Assembly (NCBI RefSeq): GCF_000369045.1
Contig: NZ_KB849790.1
Location: 627,422-691,421 of the forward strand
DNA: 64,000 nt
Source: Acinetobacter pittii ATCC 19004 = CIP 70.29
GTDB lineage: Bacteria > Pseudomonadota > Gammaproteobacteria > Pseudomonadales > Moraxellaceae
Direction of reading: 5' to 3'
Shown here: one piece after another, positions 8,997 through 18,766 of the stretch
How positions within the stretch are numbered: position 1 is the stretch's first letter
How the letters are laid out: each line of letters opens with the position of its first letter
The notes under the pieces: model-generated
Seen by the model: the letters and a program-made list of their open reading frames with translations, nothing else
What the model was told of the DNA's origin: nothing
The model's database searches: none
Program-made: the position numbers and the translations under genes

Positions 8997-9839
8997 TCAT
9001 TTAGCCACAAGTAATGGTACAGTTGCGTTTCGGAATATGGTTGTCGCAATACTTCCCAAGAAGAATTGGTGAATTTTGCTATGACTAAATGCCCCTAACA
9101 CAATAATCTGAATACCGTGTTCTTGTTGGTACTCTAAAATATTTTGTGCAACATCGCCATAACGGTAAACGGTGACTACATCTAGGCCCGCTTGTTTAAG
9201 ATAATGTTCTGGTTCATTTAATATTTCTGGATGATCACCTACATACACCAAATGACATTGCAGTGTTCGCAATAAGTCACTTTGGGCAATACGGCGCATC
9301 ATTTTTTGACAAGTTGGCGAATATTCATAAGCAAAGATAAATCGTGTTGGTACTTTAAAGTTTTCACCAATGGTCAACACAGTACAATTCGCACCACGAA
9401 TGAAGTTTTCAACATTGCTACCGATTGGTTTATGTTTCTCGGCTGCTCTTTCCCCGACTCGACCTAAAATAACGATGTCATTTTCATGTAAGAGATTAAA
9501 ACTTTGTTCTAAAAAATCACCTTTTTCTTGAATTTTTGAGCTGGTAATTCCGTGTTTTTCTTGAATAAGATCAGAAATATGGCGGAGTAAATTATTACTA
9601 TAATCTAACGCGAGTTCACTTTGTTTTTGCTCTAGCTCAGCTAACTCTTTTAGCAGCATTGCATTGCTTTCAAAGCCGATTACCCCACTAATTTCACCAA
9701 GATGATAACTGGCTGGGTAATAGTCCAGAATTTGTAATAATACAAGTTCCCGTCCGGTTGCTTTAGCAACCCATGCTGCTGCATCTGCAATAGCATTAAT
9801 ACACGGTGATGAGTCAATACACGCAATAACACGGTTCAT
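8997..9839 (-). CDS. Tandem universal stress protein (UspA family)
   Basis: The 280-residue protein contains two Usp domains in a row (about 1-150 and 155-280), the UspE-like arrangement. The first domain starts with the typical VIACIDSSP strand. The second ends with the GxxGS-type nucleotide loop (LGAFSHSKIHQFFLGSIATT) and VPLLVAK, as in ATP-binding Usp proteins. Such proteins are cytoplasmic and rise under starvation or oxidative stress; the exact role here is not known. It is monocistronic, and its left end is convergent with an O-methyltransferase gene. Confidence 0.9.
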   Translation of the reverse strand: MNRVIACIDSSPCINAIADAAAWVAKATGRELVLLQILDYYPASYHLGEISGVIGFESNAMLLKELAELEQKQSELALDYSNNLLRHISDLIQEKHGITSSKIQEKGDFLEQSFNLLHENDIVILGRVGERAAEKHKPIGSNVENFIRGANCTVLTIGENFKVPTRFIFAYEYSPTCQKMMRRIAQSDLLRTLQCHLVYVGDHPEILNEPEHYLKQAGLDVVTVYRYGDVAQNILEYQQEHGIQIIVLGAFSHSKIHQFFLGSIATTIFRNATVPLLVAK

Positions 9840-9994
9840 GTTAGCCTCTCTTCTTCAGGTCTATTGCCTTGGAGATTATTATTAAAACTTAGCTTTAACT
9901 TAACATAGATAAAAATTGGTATGTTAAGGTTTATGTATAAAAACCAACTTTTTTGTTTAAAGATCAAACATTTTATTACATTCTTAAGACTGTA

Positions 9995-10606
9995 TTATTC
10001 TCTTAAGCGAATAAATTTTGCGGGATTTCCGCCGACAATATTGTACGGCGCAACATCTTTAGTCACCATACTATTCATCCCGACCACAGCATGTTTACCG
10101 ATTTTAATACCGTCTTTGATCCCCACATGCGCACCCAACCAAACGTCTTGCTCAATTTCAATTCCTTTGGACGTAACTGGCTGTTGGTAAAGTGGACGGT
10201 CGAGTTGCATCCCATGGTCAAATGCATATAAATGGCAATAAGCGGCAATACGGACTTGATCATGCAACTTTATGCCCGTTCGCCCACCATCCAAAATACA
10301 ATGATGGTTAATCGCGACTTCATTGCCGATTTCGAGTGGTCCATGCAATGTGCAATCAGCCGCAATAAAACTATTATCCCCAATAATAATTTTGCGGCCT
10401 GGTTCAGCAAAAATATGTGCTAGCGGCGAAATAAAACAATTTTCACCAATCTCAACTGTTTCCATATCCATTAAATAAGCTTGATATTCCCTCTGCCACT
10501 CTTCAGCCCAAGCACGGTTTTTAGGTTTTAAAGTCCAATATAACCATGGCATATAGTTTAAGCGGTGCTTATGTTGCTCACGATATTTCAGTAAGGAATC
10601 AGTCAT
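9995..10606 (-). CDS. Left-handed beta-helix (hexapeptide) acyltransferase
   Basis: This 203-residue protein has repeated hexapeptide turns ([LIV]-G-x4) over about residues 50-195, including IIGDNSFIAADC, EIGNEVAINHHC, AAYCHLYAFDHG and VWLGAHVGIKDGIKIGKHA. The final IVGGNPAKFIRLR closing motif is typical of the maltose/galactoside O-acetyltransferase branch (LbH). The Asp-His in YAFDHG is the usual catalytic-histidine region. It is probably an acetyl-CoA-dependent O-acetyltransferase, possibly for sugars, but the acceptor is unknown. Its start overlaps the end of the YigZ gene by eight bases, so the two are translated from one transcript. Confidence 0.88.
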   Translation of the reverse strand: MTDSLLKYREQHKHRLNYMPWLYWTLKPKNRAWAEEWQREYQAYLMDMETVEIGENCFISPLAHIFAEPGRKIIIGDNSFIAADCTLHGPLEIGNEVAINHHCILDGGRTGIKLHDQVRIAAYCHLYAFDHGMQLDRPLYQQPVTSKGIEIEQDVWLGAHVGIKDGIKIGKHAVVGMNSMVTKDVAPYNIVGGNPAKFIRLRE

Positions 10607-11198
10607 CAGTTAATTCCTCTTCAATTTTTAATTCTTCACGACCACGTGTTACGTCTCTGAGTTTTAAGGCGAGCGGTTCAATTTGATGTATCTGTAGTCT
10701 CGCTTCGATATCTACACCTGTTGCCGTATAGGTTTCCTGATATTCAATCTGTTGTTGAGTCAGTTCATATTGAAATATCGCCCACTCATTAAAATGACAA
10801 GAAAAGTGAATCGTCTTCTTTGCAATCAGTTCAATACGTTCAGCCAATAATAAACATTGTCCAGCACAGCCACCGTATGCTCTAACAAGTCCACCCGTTC
10901 CCAATTTTATACCGCCATACCAGCGGTTAACCATTACAATAATATTCGTCAGGTCATTCCCTTCAATGGTCGCTAAGATTGGACGGCCTGCTGTTCCTGA
11001 CGGTTCACCATCATCGTTAAAGCGTACGTTATGCCCAATTTTCCACGCCCAACATTGGTGAGTGGTCGAGATATCCTTGTTGTATTCTAAAAATTCTTTA
11101 ACCTGCTGTTCATTTTCCACTGACGCAGCGATCGCCTGAAATCTACTTTTTTTAATTTCTTCTTCAAATGTAATCTGTGATGCAATCGTAAAAGCCAT
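10599..11198 (-). CDS. yigZ: YigZ/IMPACT family protein
   Basis: The protein of about 199 residues has the UPF0029/IMPACT N-terminal domain (roughly 1-120). It shows the hallmark FNDDGEPSGTAGRPIL segment near residue 65 and MVNRWYGGIKLGTGGLVRAYG near 100, followed by the ferredoxin-like UPF0029 C-terminal domain. The family is conserved, cytoplasmic and linked to translation control in eukaryotes (IMPACT), but the bacterial role is not settled. I place the start at the ATG at 11198; an upstream in-frame TTG at 11216 would add six residues atypical of the family. It overlaps the acyltransferase gene by eight bases. Confidence 0.9.
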   Translation of the reverse strand: MAFTIASQITFEEEIKKSRFQAIAASVENEQQVKEFLEYNKDISTTHQCWAWKIGHNVRFNDDGEPSGTAGRPILATIEGNDLTNIIVMVNRWYGGIKLGTGGLVRAYGGCAGQCLLLAERIELIAKKTIHFSCHFNEWAIFQYELTQQQIEYQETYTATGVDIEARLQIHQIEPLALKLRDVTRGREELKIEEELTDD

Positions 11199-11260
11199 AA
11201 ATAAGATAAAGCACAATAAAAATCAAATTATAACGTGAATTTAATAGAATCAAACCTATA

Positions 11261-11289
11261 AAAAAAGCCCCGAATCTCGGGGCTTTTTT
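11261..11289. terminator. Terminator of the type I secretion operon
   Basis: GCCCCGA and TCGGGGC pair around a three-base loop with A-run and T-run flanks. It lies between the HlyD-like stop and the yigZ start, both on the minus strand, so it ends the secretion operon and isolates yigZ. Confidence 0.85.
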
Positions 11290-11290
11290 A

Positions 11291-12487
11291 TTATCTTTCT
11301 CGTAACGCTTCTTTGGCTTTATTAAATGGTTTAAGTAAGTAATCAAGTACTGTTTTTTGACCAGTACGAATATCTACTGTTGCCACCATACCTGGTGTAA
11401 TACCAAACGCTTTACCTTCTTTATTGTAAAGCTTGTCAGAATCAGTGCGGATATAAACACGATAATAGAATTGGTCCTGTTTCACTTCATCACGAATCGT
11501 GTCTGGTGAAATAACCGTAACCTTACCTTTTAAACCACCATAAATTGAGTAGTCATAGGCCGTGATTTTAACCAATGCCTCTTGTCCTGGACGAATAAAG
11601 GCAATGTCACGCGGCAAAATACGTGCTTCAATCAGCAATTGCTCATCAATCGGTACAATCGTCATCAGTTTACCGTTTTGAGGAACAACACCACCACGAG
11701 TAGTTACCGCAATTTCTTTGACCACACCACGTACCGGTGCTCTGAACACTGCGCGATCTAAACTGTCACTACGACCCAGTACAATTTGTTGTTGCGTTTC
11801 GCTATCCGTATTCGCTTTAGATAACTCTTCACGCGCTTTCACATAGTACTGGTTCTGCGCATCATTCATTTTGTTTTGCAAATCATTTGCTTCACGACGT
11901 AAACGTAAAACCTCAACCTCACTTGCTGCACCTTTAGCAACCAGCGGTTCTGTCATCGCCAGTTCTTGTTGCACAAGTTGCAACGCCTGTCTTAAACCTG
12001 CAAGGGTTTGTTCAAGATCAGCACGACGCGAGCGATATAATGCAGTTTCTTCTTGTACCAGCTTTGGTTCTTTCATCACAATTTCAGGAAAAACCAGAGG
12101 TGTACCATTTACTTCCGCACGTAAACGCGCTGCTGTCGCTTGAGCAGAGATCAGCAAAGATCTTGATTCACCAACATTTGATGCAAAACGGGTTGGATCG
12201 AGCTGCGCAAGAATTTCGCCCTTTTGAACGATGTCACCTTCTTGTACATTCAGCTTGGTTAGAATACCGCCTTCTAAAGACTGGATGACCTGCTCTTTAG
12301 ATGATGGAATGACTTTACCTGTACCGGTAGAAACTTCTTCAAGTTTAAATACCCACGCCCAGATAAAGAAAATAACCAAGCCAATGCCCACGATCCAGAT
12401 CACTAAACTGGCACGTGGTAAGGGTGGCTCACTATAAGAGACATTCATTGAACGGGTGAGTTGTTGTTCTTGTTGCGGTTCGCTCAT
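11291..12487 (-). CDS. Type I secretion periplasmic adaptor (HlyD family)
   Basis: The 398-residue membrane-fusion protein has one transmembrane helix near residues 28-48 (SLVIWIVGIGLVIFFIWAWV). A lipoyl half-motif follows, then a long coiled-coil hairpin (about 130-240, rich in Leu, Gln and Ala), and a C-terminal beta-barrel with the HlyD signature near VKITAYDYSIYGGLKG and GMVATVDIRTG. It bridges the inner-membrane ABC protein to the outer-membrane TolC-like channel. Its start overlaps the end of the ABC gene by four bases, so the operon is translationally coupled: outer-membrane protein, ABC transporter, adaptor. A strong terminator follows at once. Confidence 0.93.
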   Translation of the reverse strand: MSEPQQEQQLTRSMNVSYSEPPLPRASLVIWIVGIGLVIFFIWAWVFKLEEVSTGTGKVIPSSKEQVIQSLEGGILTKLNVQEGDIVQKGEILAQLDPTRFASNVGESRSLLISAQATAARLRAEVNGTPLVFPEIVMKEPKLVQEETALYRSRRADLEQTLAGLRQALQLVQQELAMTEPLVAKGAASEVEVLRLRREANDLQNKMNDAQNQYYVKAREELSKANTDSETQQQIVLGRSDSLDRAVFRAPVRGVVKEIAVTTRGGVVPQNGKLMTIVPIDEQLLIEARILPRDIAFIRPGQEALVKITAYDYSIYGGLKGKVTVISPDTIRDEVKQDQFYYRVYIRTDSDKLYNKEGKAFGITPGMVATVDIRTGQKTVLDYLLKPFNKAKEALRER

Positions 12488-14625
12488 GAATTACCCCCTT
12501 GGCTCACTTGTTTTTGTTGGGCTGTTGATTGATTGAGTACCTGATCTCTTGGACCGTCCATCACGATTTTGCCTTCGTTCACGACAATAATACGGTCCAC
12601 CAGTTCTAATACAGCGCGGCGATGGGTCGCAACGACCAAAGTACGATGTGCCAGCCAACCTTTTAAATGATCAATCAGTTGTTTCTCTGCCACGTCATCA
12701 ATGGCTGCTGTCGGTTCGTCTAACAATAAAATGTTAGGTTGACGAATCAATAGACGAGCCAGTAACAATGCTTGTTTCTGACCACCAGAGAAACCAACAC
12801 CACCTTCTAAAATCAGGTGATCTAGCCCTTCTTTTTTCTCTTGAACAAAAGGTAATGCACCAGTCACTACTAATGCACGAAGAATCTCTTCATCCGTTGC
12901 AAGCGGCGCGCCTAAAGTAAGGTTTTCACGAATCGTACCGTAGAAAAGATGCGCGTTCTGGTTGAGTAAACCCATATCACGACGGACATCAGACGGATCA
13001 ATTAATGAAAGATCCAGACCATCTAAATGTACTGCGCCTTGAGTTGGAACTTGCATACCAGATAGAAGCTGGAGCAGTGTTGATTTACCTGCACCGTTAC
13101 GCCCCAATATGGCAATTTTTTCACCAGCACGAATTTTTAAATGACGGATTGCCAAACTTGGTTTTGGGTCTTCTTCGCCATATTGGAACAAGACATTTTT
13201 TAATTCGTAGTCGCCATTTAAAACTGCTTTGTGTACCAGATGCGAACGGTCAGCCTGATCGATCGGACGTTGCATAAGTTCATCAAGGCTTTGTTTTGCG
13301 ACTTTTGCTTGCTGTAAACGTCCTAACACACCTGTAATTTGTGCAATCGGTGCCAACATACGTGAAGATAGAATGGAACAAGCTACTAACGCACCTGTAG
13401 TCATTTCACCTTCCATCACGGCAAAACATCCTACCAACACCACAATTGCATAGGTCAAACCTTGAAGCATTTGAGTCCATGCCATTAAGGTGCCAACAAT
13501 TTTACGCTGTCTCATCCCGATATCGGCTGAAACTTCGTTCATGTGGTTCCACTGGTTTTGGAAGCGAGACTCAGCACGTAATAGCTTAATGTCTTCAATG
13601 CCCTGCACCGCTTCAACAAGAATAGCGTTACGGATTGAAGATTCTCTCATGCCCTCTTGTGCGAGTTGCGCTAACTTCTTCTGTGCCAGAATACCCGGCA
13701 AAAGCATAAGCGGTACAACCAGCAGCATCACCCAAAACAGTTTCCCACCGATAATCGCAAAAATGATCAGGAACAGGAAAAAGAATGGGAAATCGGCAAT
13801 TGCACTAATGGTGGTTGAAGTCACCAGCTCACGTACACCTTCGAGCTCACGAATCTGGGAAATAAAACTACCTGTAGATTTTGAACGGTCTTTATTCTTG
13901 ATACGTAAGGCATGACCAAATACACGATCAGATACCCGTAAGTCAGCACGTTTTCCAATAATATCGGATAAATAAACTCTAGCTACACGTAAAGTAAACT
14001 CAAAAAGCGCTGCAATCAGTACGCCACCTGCCAACACCCATAAAGTCGGGATAGACTGTGAAGGTACAACACGGTCATACACTTGCATTGAGAAAATAAT
14101 GGTTGCCAGTGCCAATACGTTGGCAATCAGTGAGGCAAACATAATGTCAACGTAGCGTTTCCAGTCTCTTAAAACAATCGACCAGAACCAGCTTGCTTCG
14201 TATGGTTTGATATATTCGTCAATACGCGCATCGGGAATAGAAGTTTCAGGACGCAGGATGTAGACATTCTTAATTGTTGTTTTTAAGACATCTAAGCTTA
14301 AATTTTGGGAAAGACCGTGATCTCCACTAAACTGGATACTGACATTTCCTTGAGTATCGGCCTTATCAATTACACCAACTTGTCCATCATTAAACTCGAC
14401 CATGACCGGTAAACGCCATGGATTAAGTAAATCTAATGAAAAAGGTACTTTACGTAAATTGAGTCCAACCTGACGTGTCATTAACTGCAAAACATCATCA
14501 AGGTTTTGATTTTGGTTCCAGTCAAGTTGTAAACGAATTCTTTCTTCTGAAGGCTCAATTCTATAATGTTTAGCAATCGTTAAGACCGCCTGTAACCAGG
14601 GCTGGTAGTTTATTTTTGTCATCAT
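12484..14625 (-). CDS. Type I secretion ABC transporter with C39-like domain
   Basis: The 713-residue protein has an N-terminal peptidase-C39-like domain (about 1-125), an ABC transmembrane domain (about 160-440) and a nucleotide-binding domain with Walker A GRNGAGKSTLL, signature FSGGQKQALLLARLL and Walker B ILLLDEPTAAID. No Cys is present in the first 125 residues, so the domain is a non-proteolytic C39-like domain, as in HlyB and LapB-type transporters that export RTX proteins or giant adhesins with a C-terminal signal. It overlaps both neighbours by four bases. Family members in Acinetobacter export Bap-like and RTX proteins; no such substrate gene lies in this window. Confidence 0.94.
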   Translation of the reverse strand: MMTKINYQPWLQAVLTIAKHYRIEPSEERIRLQLDWNQNQNLDDVLQLMTRQVGLNLRKVPFSLDLLNPWRLPVMVEFNDGQVGVIDKADTQGNVSIQFSGDHGLSQNLSLDVLKTTIKNVYILRPETSIPDARIDEYIKPYEASWFWSIVLRDWKRYVDIMFASLIANVLALATIIFSMQVYDRVVPSQSIPTLWVLAGGVLIAALFEFTLRVARVYLSDIIGKRADLRVSDRVFGHALRIKNKDRSKSTGSFISQIRELEGVRELVTSTTISAIADFPFFFLFLIIFAIIGGKLFWVMLLVVPLMLLPGILAQKKLAQLAQEGMRESSIRNAILVEAVQGIEDIKLLRAESRFQNQWNHMNEVSADIGMRQRKIVGTLMAWTQMLQGLTYAIVVLVGCFAVMEGEMTTGALVACSILSSRMLAPIAQITGVLGRLQQAKVAKQSLDELMQRPIDQADRSHLVHKAVLNGDYELKNVLFQYGEEDPKPSLAIRHLKIRAGEKIAILGRNGAGKSTLLQLLSGMQVPTQGAVHLDGLDLSLIDPSDVRRDMGLLNQNAHLFYGTIRENLTLGAPLATDEEILRALVVTGALPFVQEKKEGLDHLILEGGVGFSGGQKQALLLARLLIRQPNILLLDEPTAAIDDVAEKQLIDHLKGWLAHRTLVVATHRRAVLELVDRIIVVNEGKIVMDGPRDQVLNQSTAQQKQVSQGGNS

Positions 14626-16154
14626 GGTTGTACTTCGAACCCCTGAATTGAAATATTATTTAAGTCATAAGCTTGGCGGGAACGTCCTGTTGCTGCAATG
14701 TACTGAACAATACTGCTGTAGATGTCATAACGTGCAGTTTCAAGTTCTGAATTGGCACTATGAATCGCTTGTTCAGCATTCAATAAGTCAACCAATGAAC
14801 GGGTACCGAGTTTGTACTGCTCTTGATAGAGTTCGCGTGTACGAACTGTCGTCGCTTGGCGGTTGGCTAAAACCTGCATTTGACGTTGTTTATTTTCAAT
14901 TTGTTCACGGCTGGTTCTGATCTGATCGAGCACATCCAGATACACAGAATTCACTTTAGATTTAGCGGCTTCTTCTGCATAACTTGCCATTTTTACTTGG
15001 GAAGAAACTGCCCCACCTTGATAAAACTGACTGGTGGCTTCAAGCATGATGGAACTATATAAACCGTCATCTTCATCATTGTTTGGGTTTTTTCCATTAA
15101 TGGCCTGACTGACCGAGCCTTTCACTGCCAAAGTTGGATAACGTGTTAAACGGGTCTGTTCCTTTTGGGCTTTAGCCACTTCAATGCCCGCTTGTGCTGC
15201 GATCATTTTTGGAATGGTATTAAACTCAGGTTCACCATATAGATCAGATACTTTCACCAAATCATCTGAAATAATCCAACCTGTACGTGAAACATCACCA
15301 CCCAACAATGTTCTTAAATGTTGTTGGTACTGACGTAATAAAGATTGCTGTGCAATCAAACCGGACTGCGCAGCTTGTAAATAAGACTGAGCTTGGATCG
15401 GGTCAGCCTGACTACTAATACCAGCATTTGCACGTAAATTAGCGATTTCCTGAATTCGCTGAATACCTGCAATTTGCTGCTCGGCAATTTTATTTAATTG
15501 GAGATAGCGCTGAATATTGATAATCGACTGAGCCACATCAAGTGCAATATCATCAATACTGACCAACACATTCGCCTGTTCGACTTGGAGTTTGGCCTTC
15601 TCAACCGATACACCTGATTTGACTTTACCAAAATCATAAAGCATTTGAGTTGCGTTTAAAGTCAATAACTGCCGACCACGCTCGCCACTACTCAAGTCAC
15701 CTGTGGTAATACCACCTGAAATTTGAGGATAATAACCTGCCTTCGCAACATCAATACCAGCGTTTTGGCCAGCTAAAGTTGAAATAGCTTGGGAAATATC
15801 AGGGTTACGCTGGATGGCGATTTTCACCGCTTCCTGCAGAGTCATTTTCCTTGATGGCAAATTTGAATAAGATGAAGCTGCTCTATCATTGAGTTGAACA
15901 GTCGGAAACTCCTGCACTCTAGAACGATCTAGCCTAAAATTACTCAACTCTTGCATCTTAGCGACTTTAAATTCATCACTACTTTTAGGGGCAAAAAGTT
16001 GTGATAAGTTGTCTTTTAATGTGTGATATTGCTCACTTGGTTTAGCGGCATATATCACCATAGGTACATGCAGTGAAGTTAAAAGCATCAACCCTTTCAG
16101 GAAAGCTGGCTTTTTACATGTCCTTTTTACTCTTCTCTGGTTATATCCAATCAT
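14622..16154 (-). CDS. TolC-family outer membrane channel for type I secretion
   Basis: The 510-residue protein has an N-terminal export signal (basic start, hydrophobic core to about residue 36, Tyr-Ala-Ala cleavage region) followed by two outer-membrane-efflux-protein repeats (about 100-290 and 300-490). The repeats carry the long helices with Ala/Gln heptads typical of TolC/LapE proteins. It forms the trimeric outer-membrane duct of the secretion system. It is first in the operon, and its end overlaps the ABC gene by four bases. A region of about 200 bases with no clear terminator for this strand separates it from lptB, so the promoter should lie just upstream of 16154. Confidence 0.92.
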   Translation of the reverse strand: MIGYNQRRVKRTCKKPAFLKGLMLLTSLHVPMVIYAAKPSEQYHTLKDNLSQLFAPKSSDEFKVAKMQELSNFRLDRSRVQEFPTVQLNDRAASSYSNLPSRKMTLQEAVKIAIQRNPDISQAISTLAGQNAGIDVAKAGYYPQISGGITTGDLSSGERGRQLLTLNATQMLYDFGKVKSGVSVEKAKLQVEQANVLVSIDDIALDVAQSIINIQRYLQLNKIAEQQIAGIQRIQEIANLRANAGISSQADPIQAQSYLQAAQSGLIAQQSLLRQYQQHLRTLLGGDVSRTGWIISDDLVKVSDLYGEPEFNTIPKMIAAQAGIEVAKAQKEQTRLTRYPTLAVKGSVSQAINGKNPNNDEDDGLYSSIMLEATSQFYQGGAVSSQVKMASYAEEAAKSKVNSVYLDVLDQIRTSREQIENKQRQMQVLANRQATTVRTRELYQEQYKLGTRSLVDLLNAEQAIHSANSELETARYDIYSSIVQYIAATGRSRQAYDLNNISIQGFEVQP

Positions 16155-16305
16155 GCTTGTCTTGTTGATCTTGTTTGTTATCGTTTAAAAGCTTTTACAT
16201 TCTACATATTTTTTTGCATAAAGAAGCATAAATACAGGAATAATTCACACATTATTTTTTCATCAAGTGAACCCTGTAATTTATTGTTTTTTAATAATTA
16301 AATAT

Positions 16306-16341
16306 AAAAAAGCTAAAAAGAAGCATTGACCTCTTTTTAGC
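16306..16341 (-). terminator. Terminator after lptB
   Basis: GCTAAAAAGA and TCTTTTTAGC form perfect ten-base arms with a ten-base loop. Read on the minus strand a run of six T follows. It lies just after the end of lptB and ends the kds-lpt operon. Confidence 0.75.
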
Positions 16342-16362
16342 CAAATAGATTAACTTTTTTAT

Positions 16363-17106
16363 TTAAACTGTAAAATCGTCACCTAAGTAGACTTTACGTA
16401 CCTGTTCGTTATCCAGAATTTCTTGTGGAGTGCCTTCTGCAATTACCGCACCTTCGCTCACAATATATGCACGTTCACAGATCGCCAAAGTTTCACGTAC
16501 GTTATGGTCTGTGATAAGCACACCAATACCACGATCTTTTAAGGTCTGGATAATATCTTTAATATCGCCTACCGAAATTGGATCGACACCGGCAAACGGT
16601 TCATCAAGTAACATAAACTTAGGATCAGCAGCCAATGCACGTGCAATTTCAGCACGGCGACGCTCACCACCAGACACACTCATTCCCAATGAATCTTTAA
16701 TATGACTGATTTTAAAGTCATTCAACAATTCAGTAAGACGTTGTTGGCGCTGCTGCTTATTTAAGTCTTTGCGTGTTTCTAAAATAGACATAATATTTTC
16801 AGCAATGGTCAGCTTTCTAAAGATAGAAGCTTCTTGCGGAAGATATCCGATTCCTTTACGTGCCCGTTCATGCATAGCTAAATCAGACATATCAAGATCA
16901 TCAAGGTGAATTTCACCTTTGTCCATACGCACTAGCCCAACAACCATATAGAAGCTTGTTGTTTTTCCTGCACCGTTAGGACCAAGCAAACCAACAATCT
17001 GTCCACTTTGCATACTAAAAGATACGTCTTTGACGACCCAACGTTTACTATAGTTTTTTGCTAAGTGCTTAATACACAAAGTTTGGGGTTGAAGAGCTTG
17101 TTGCAT
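16363..17106 (-). CDS. lptB: LPS export ATPase LptB
   Basis: The 247-residue ABC ATPase powers extraction of lipopolysaccharide or lipooligosaccharide from the inner membrane with LptFG and LptC. Walker [12 protein letters not shown] is at 42-52, the signature [15 protein letters not shown] near 145, Walker [14 protein letters not shown] near 165 and the switch His in LITDHNVRE near 200. The C-terminal tail ending VYLGDDF is typical of LptB. Its ATG overlaps the lptA stop by one base (TAATG), which gives translational coupling in the order kdsD-kdsC-lptC-lptA-lptB. Confidence 0.97.
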   Translation of the reverse strand: MQQALQPQTLCIKHLAKNYSKRWVVKDVSFSMQSGQIVGLLGPNGAGKTTSFYMVVGLVRMDKGEIHLDDLDMSDLAMHERARKGIGYLPQEASIFRKLTIAENIMSILETRKDLNKQQRQQRLTELLNDFKISHIKDSLGMSVSGGERRRAEIARALAADPKFMLLDEPFAGVDPISVGDIKDIIQTLKDRGIGVLITDHNVRETLAICERAYIVSEGAVIAEGTPQEILDNEQVRKVYLGDDFTV

Positions 17107-17654
17107 TAGTCACGCGCTCCTGGGAAACTTTTTGAAGTTGATGGCGGAATAATAATTTGAACACGGTTTGATGATGAACCTTGAGCTTCAACATCGCCTT
17201 TGTTCATACTATATTTCAATGAGTTACCACGGATGCTTGAACCATCTTGATATAGATATGCACCACCAGTCAAAGTAATAATGCCTGTATCTGCATTATA
17301 AACAATGGTTTGACCCTCGCCTCGTGCAACGCCCTTGTCAGCACTAATTTGCTGTTGGAATTTAGACGGTCTACCTTTGGCAGTAATCGTTTGAATTTCA
17401 CGTTTAGAGTTTAGCGTAGCAACAATTGAGTCGGCTTGAAGCTTCATCGTACCTTGCTCAATCACGACATTACCCGTATAAGTCGTTAAACCCGTTTTCT
17501 CATTATAAGTTGCACGATCTGCCACTAACGAAATTTGTTGATTACGGTCAGACGGTAAAGCAAAAGTCGAAGCAGATGATAAAGCAACGAATGTAATTAC
17601 CACAGCTTGTTTTAGGAAAGCTGAAGAACGTTTTAAATTAAGACTTTGGTGCAT
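17106..17654 (-). CDS. lptA: LPS transport periplasmic protein LptA
   Basis: LptA forms the periplasmic beta-jellyroll bridge that carries LPS to the outer membrane. The protein of about 182 residues has a signal peptide (basic start, hydrophobic core ending Ser-Thr-Phe-Ala) and an OstA/LptA domain seen in [36 protein letters not shown] and [21 protein letters not shown] choose the ATG at 17654, preceded by GAGGAAAG; an upstream in-frame start would extend into lptC without a better ribosome site. It overlaps lptC by 17 bases and lptB by one base. Confidence 0.95.
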   Translation of the reverse strand: MHQSLNLKRSSAFLKQAVVITFVALSSASTFALPSDRNQQISLVADRATYNEKTGLTTYTGNVVIEQGTMKLQADSIVATLNSKREIQTITAKGRPSKFQQQISADKGVARGEGQTIVYNADTGIITLTGGAYLYQDGSSIRGNSLKYSMNKGDVEAQGSSSNRVQIIIPPSTSKSFPGARD

Positions 17655-18186
17655 ACTTTCCTCGAATATTAAAAAATTCGTACTGACCATTATTCAAATT
17701 AGCTTTTAACCCTTTGCTGACAAACTCGGCTTGCGGAGATTGAACAATCACTTGGTGATCTGTTTCAATTTCTCTGGTTTTTGGATATCCAGTTAATTCA
17801 TCAGTTTGGAACTCAATCTTCCCTTGTGGTGCAAGTTTGGTTGCGACCACATCACCCGATAAAATAACTTTACGGTTATCATCGTAGCCATTTGCCTGTT
17901 TTGCAAAGAACGTCGCATCAACTTTGCCATCTTTATACATCGAGGCATTAAGTTGATCCAACTTTGATGTTTTTTGTTGCATATCCTGTTCAAGCTGACG
18001 AACTTCAGCACGGATATACAAATTGCCTTGATCATCAGTTTGAGTCAAATGGACGCCCTGCGCTGAATATGTCATATTCTTCGCAGAACCAATGTCTAGT
18101 TTTTTTGCCTTGCCACTATAGTAGTAGTAACCACCACTTATAGCAGCAACCACTACAGCAACAATTGATAAAACTCTGGTATCCAT
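17638..18186 (-). CDS. lptC: LPS export protein LptC
   Basis: The 182-residue protein has an N-terminal single transmembrane helix (LSIVAVVVAAISGGYYYYSG, residues 6-25) and a periplasmic LptC/YrbK domain with repeated beta-strands, consistent with LptC, which takes LPS from LptBFG and hands it to LptA. Sequence similarity across LptC is weak, so the assignment also rests on position between kdsC and lptA and on overlap with lptA. It begins 37 bases after kdsC. Confidence 0.93.
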   Translation of the reverse strand: MDTRVLSIVAVVVAAISGGYYYYSGKAKKLDIGSAKNMTYSAQGVHLTQTDDQGNLYIRAEVRQLEQDMQQKTSKLDQLNASMYKDGKVDATFFAKQANGYDDNRKVILSGDVVATKLAPQGKIEFQTDELTGYPKTREIETDHQVIVQSPQAEFVSKGLKANLNNGQYEFFNIRGKYAPKS

Positions 18187-18223
18187 GAGCAGGAATAGCC
18201 TACCTTTTTAAGTAATCTTATTA

Positions 18224-18763
18224 TTAATGCGGTACTGCAAGATATTTTTCAAGAAGTTCTTGGTAAATGCCTTTTGCGATCAGCAACATATCACAGACTT
18301 CACGTACAGCACCACGCCCACCCATCGATTGCGTAACCAAATGCGCACGGCGACGCACTTCTTCGTGACCATTTGGCACAGTAACACTCATACCTGCGAT
18401 TGCAAAAGCAGATAAATCAGGCCAATCATCGCCCATATATAAGCAATCAGACGGCAAAATATTAAACTGCGCACATGCTTCACGAAGTGCTGAGCCTTTG
18501 TCTTCACGGCCTTGAAAAACGAGGTCTACACCTAAATCAGACATACGTTTTTCAACAATATTACTTTTTCTGCCTGTAATAATGATAACTTTCATGCCGG
18601 CTTGCTGTGCAAGCTTCATTCCTAAACCATCACGAATATCGAATGATTTAATTTCATCGCCACTATTGGTTAAGGTTACGAAGCCATCACTCAAAATACC
18701 ATCAACATCCAGAACCAATGCCTGTAAATGACGTGCTTGTTCTAACAATGCATAAGATGCCAT
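18224..18763 (-). CDS. kdsC: 3-deoxy-D-manno-octulosonate 8-phosphate phosphatase KdsC
   Basis: KdsC removes phosphate from Kdo 8-phosphate to give Kdo, the inner-core sugar of LPS. The 179-residue HAD-superfamily protein is tetrameric in the family and lacks a cap domain. The HAD motif I LDVDGILSDG starts near residue 18, motif II IITGRKS near 60, the Lys motif near 83 and motif IV GDDWPDLSAF near 108. It is three bases from kdsD and upstream of lptC, matching the conserved Kdo/LPS-transport operon. Confidence 0.97.
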   Translation of the reverse strand: MASYALLEQARHLQALVLDVDGILSDGFVTLTNSGDEIKSFDIRDGLGMKLAQQAGMKVIIITGRKSNIVEKRMSDLGVDLVFQGREDKGSALREACAQFNILPSDCLYMGDDWPDLSAFAIAGMSVTVPNGHEEVRRRAHLVTQSMGGRGAVREVCDMLLIAKGIYQELLEKYLAVPH

Positions 18764-18766
18764 TGA

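Noticed and set aside
13490..13915. A 141-codon rightward frame inside the secretion ABC gene
   Set aside because: Antisense shadow of a conserved transporter with no independent support.
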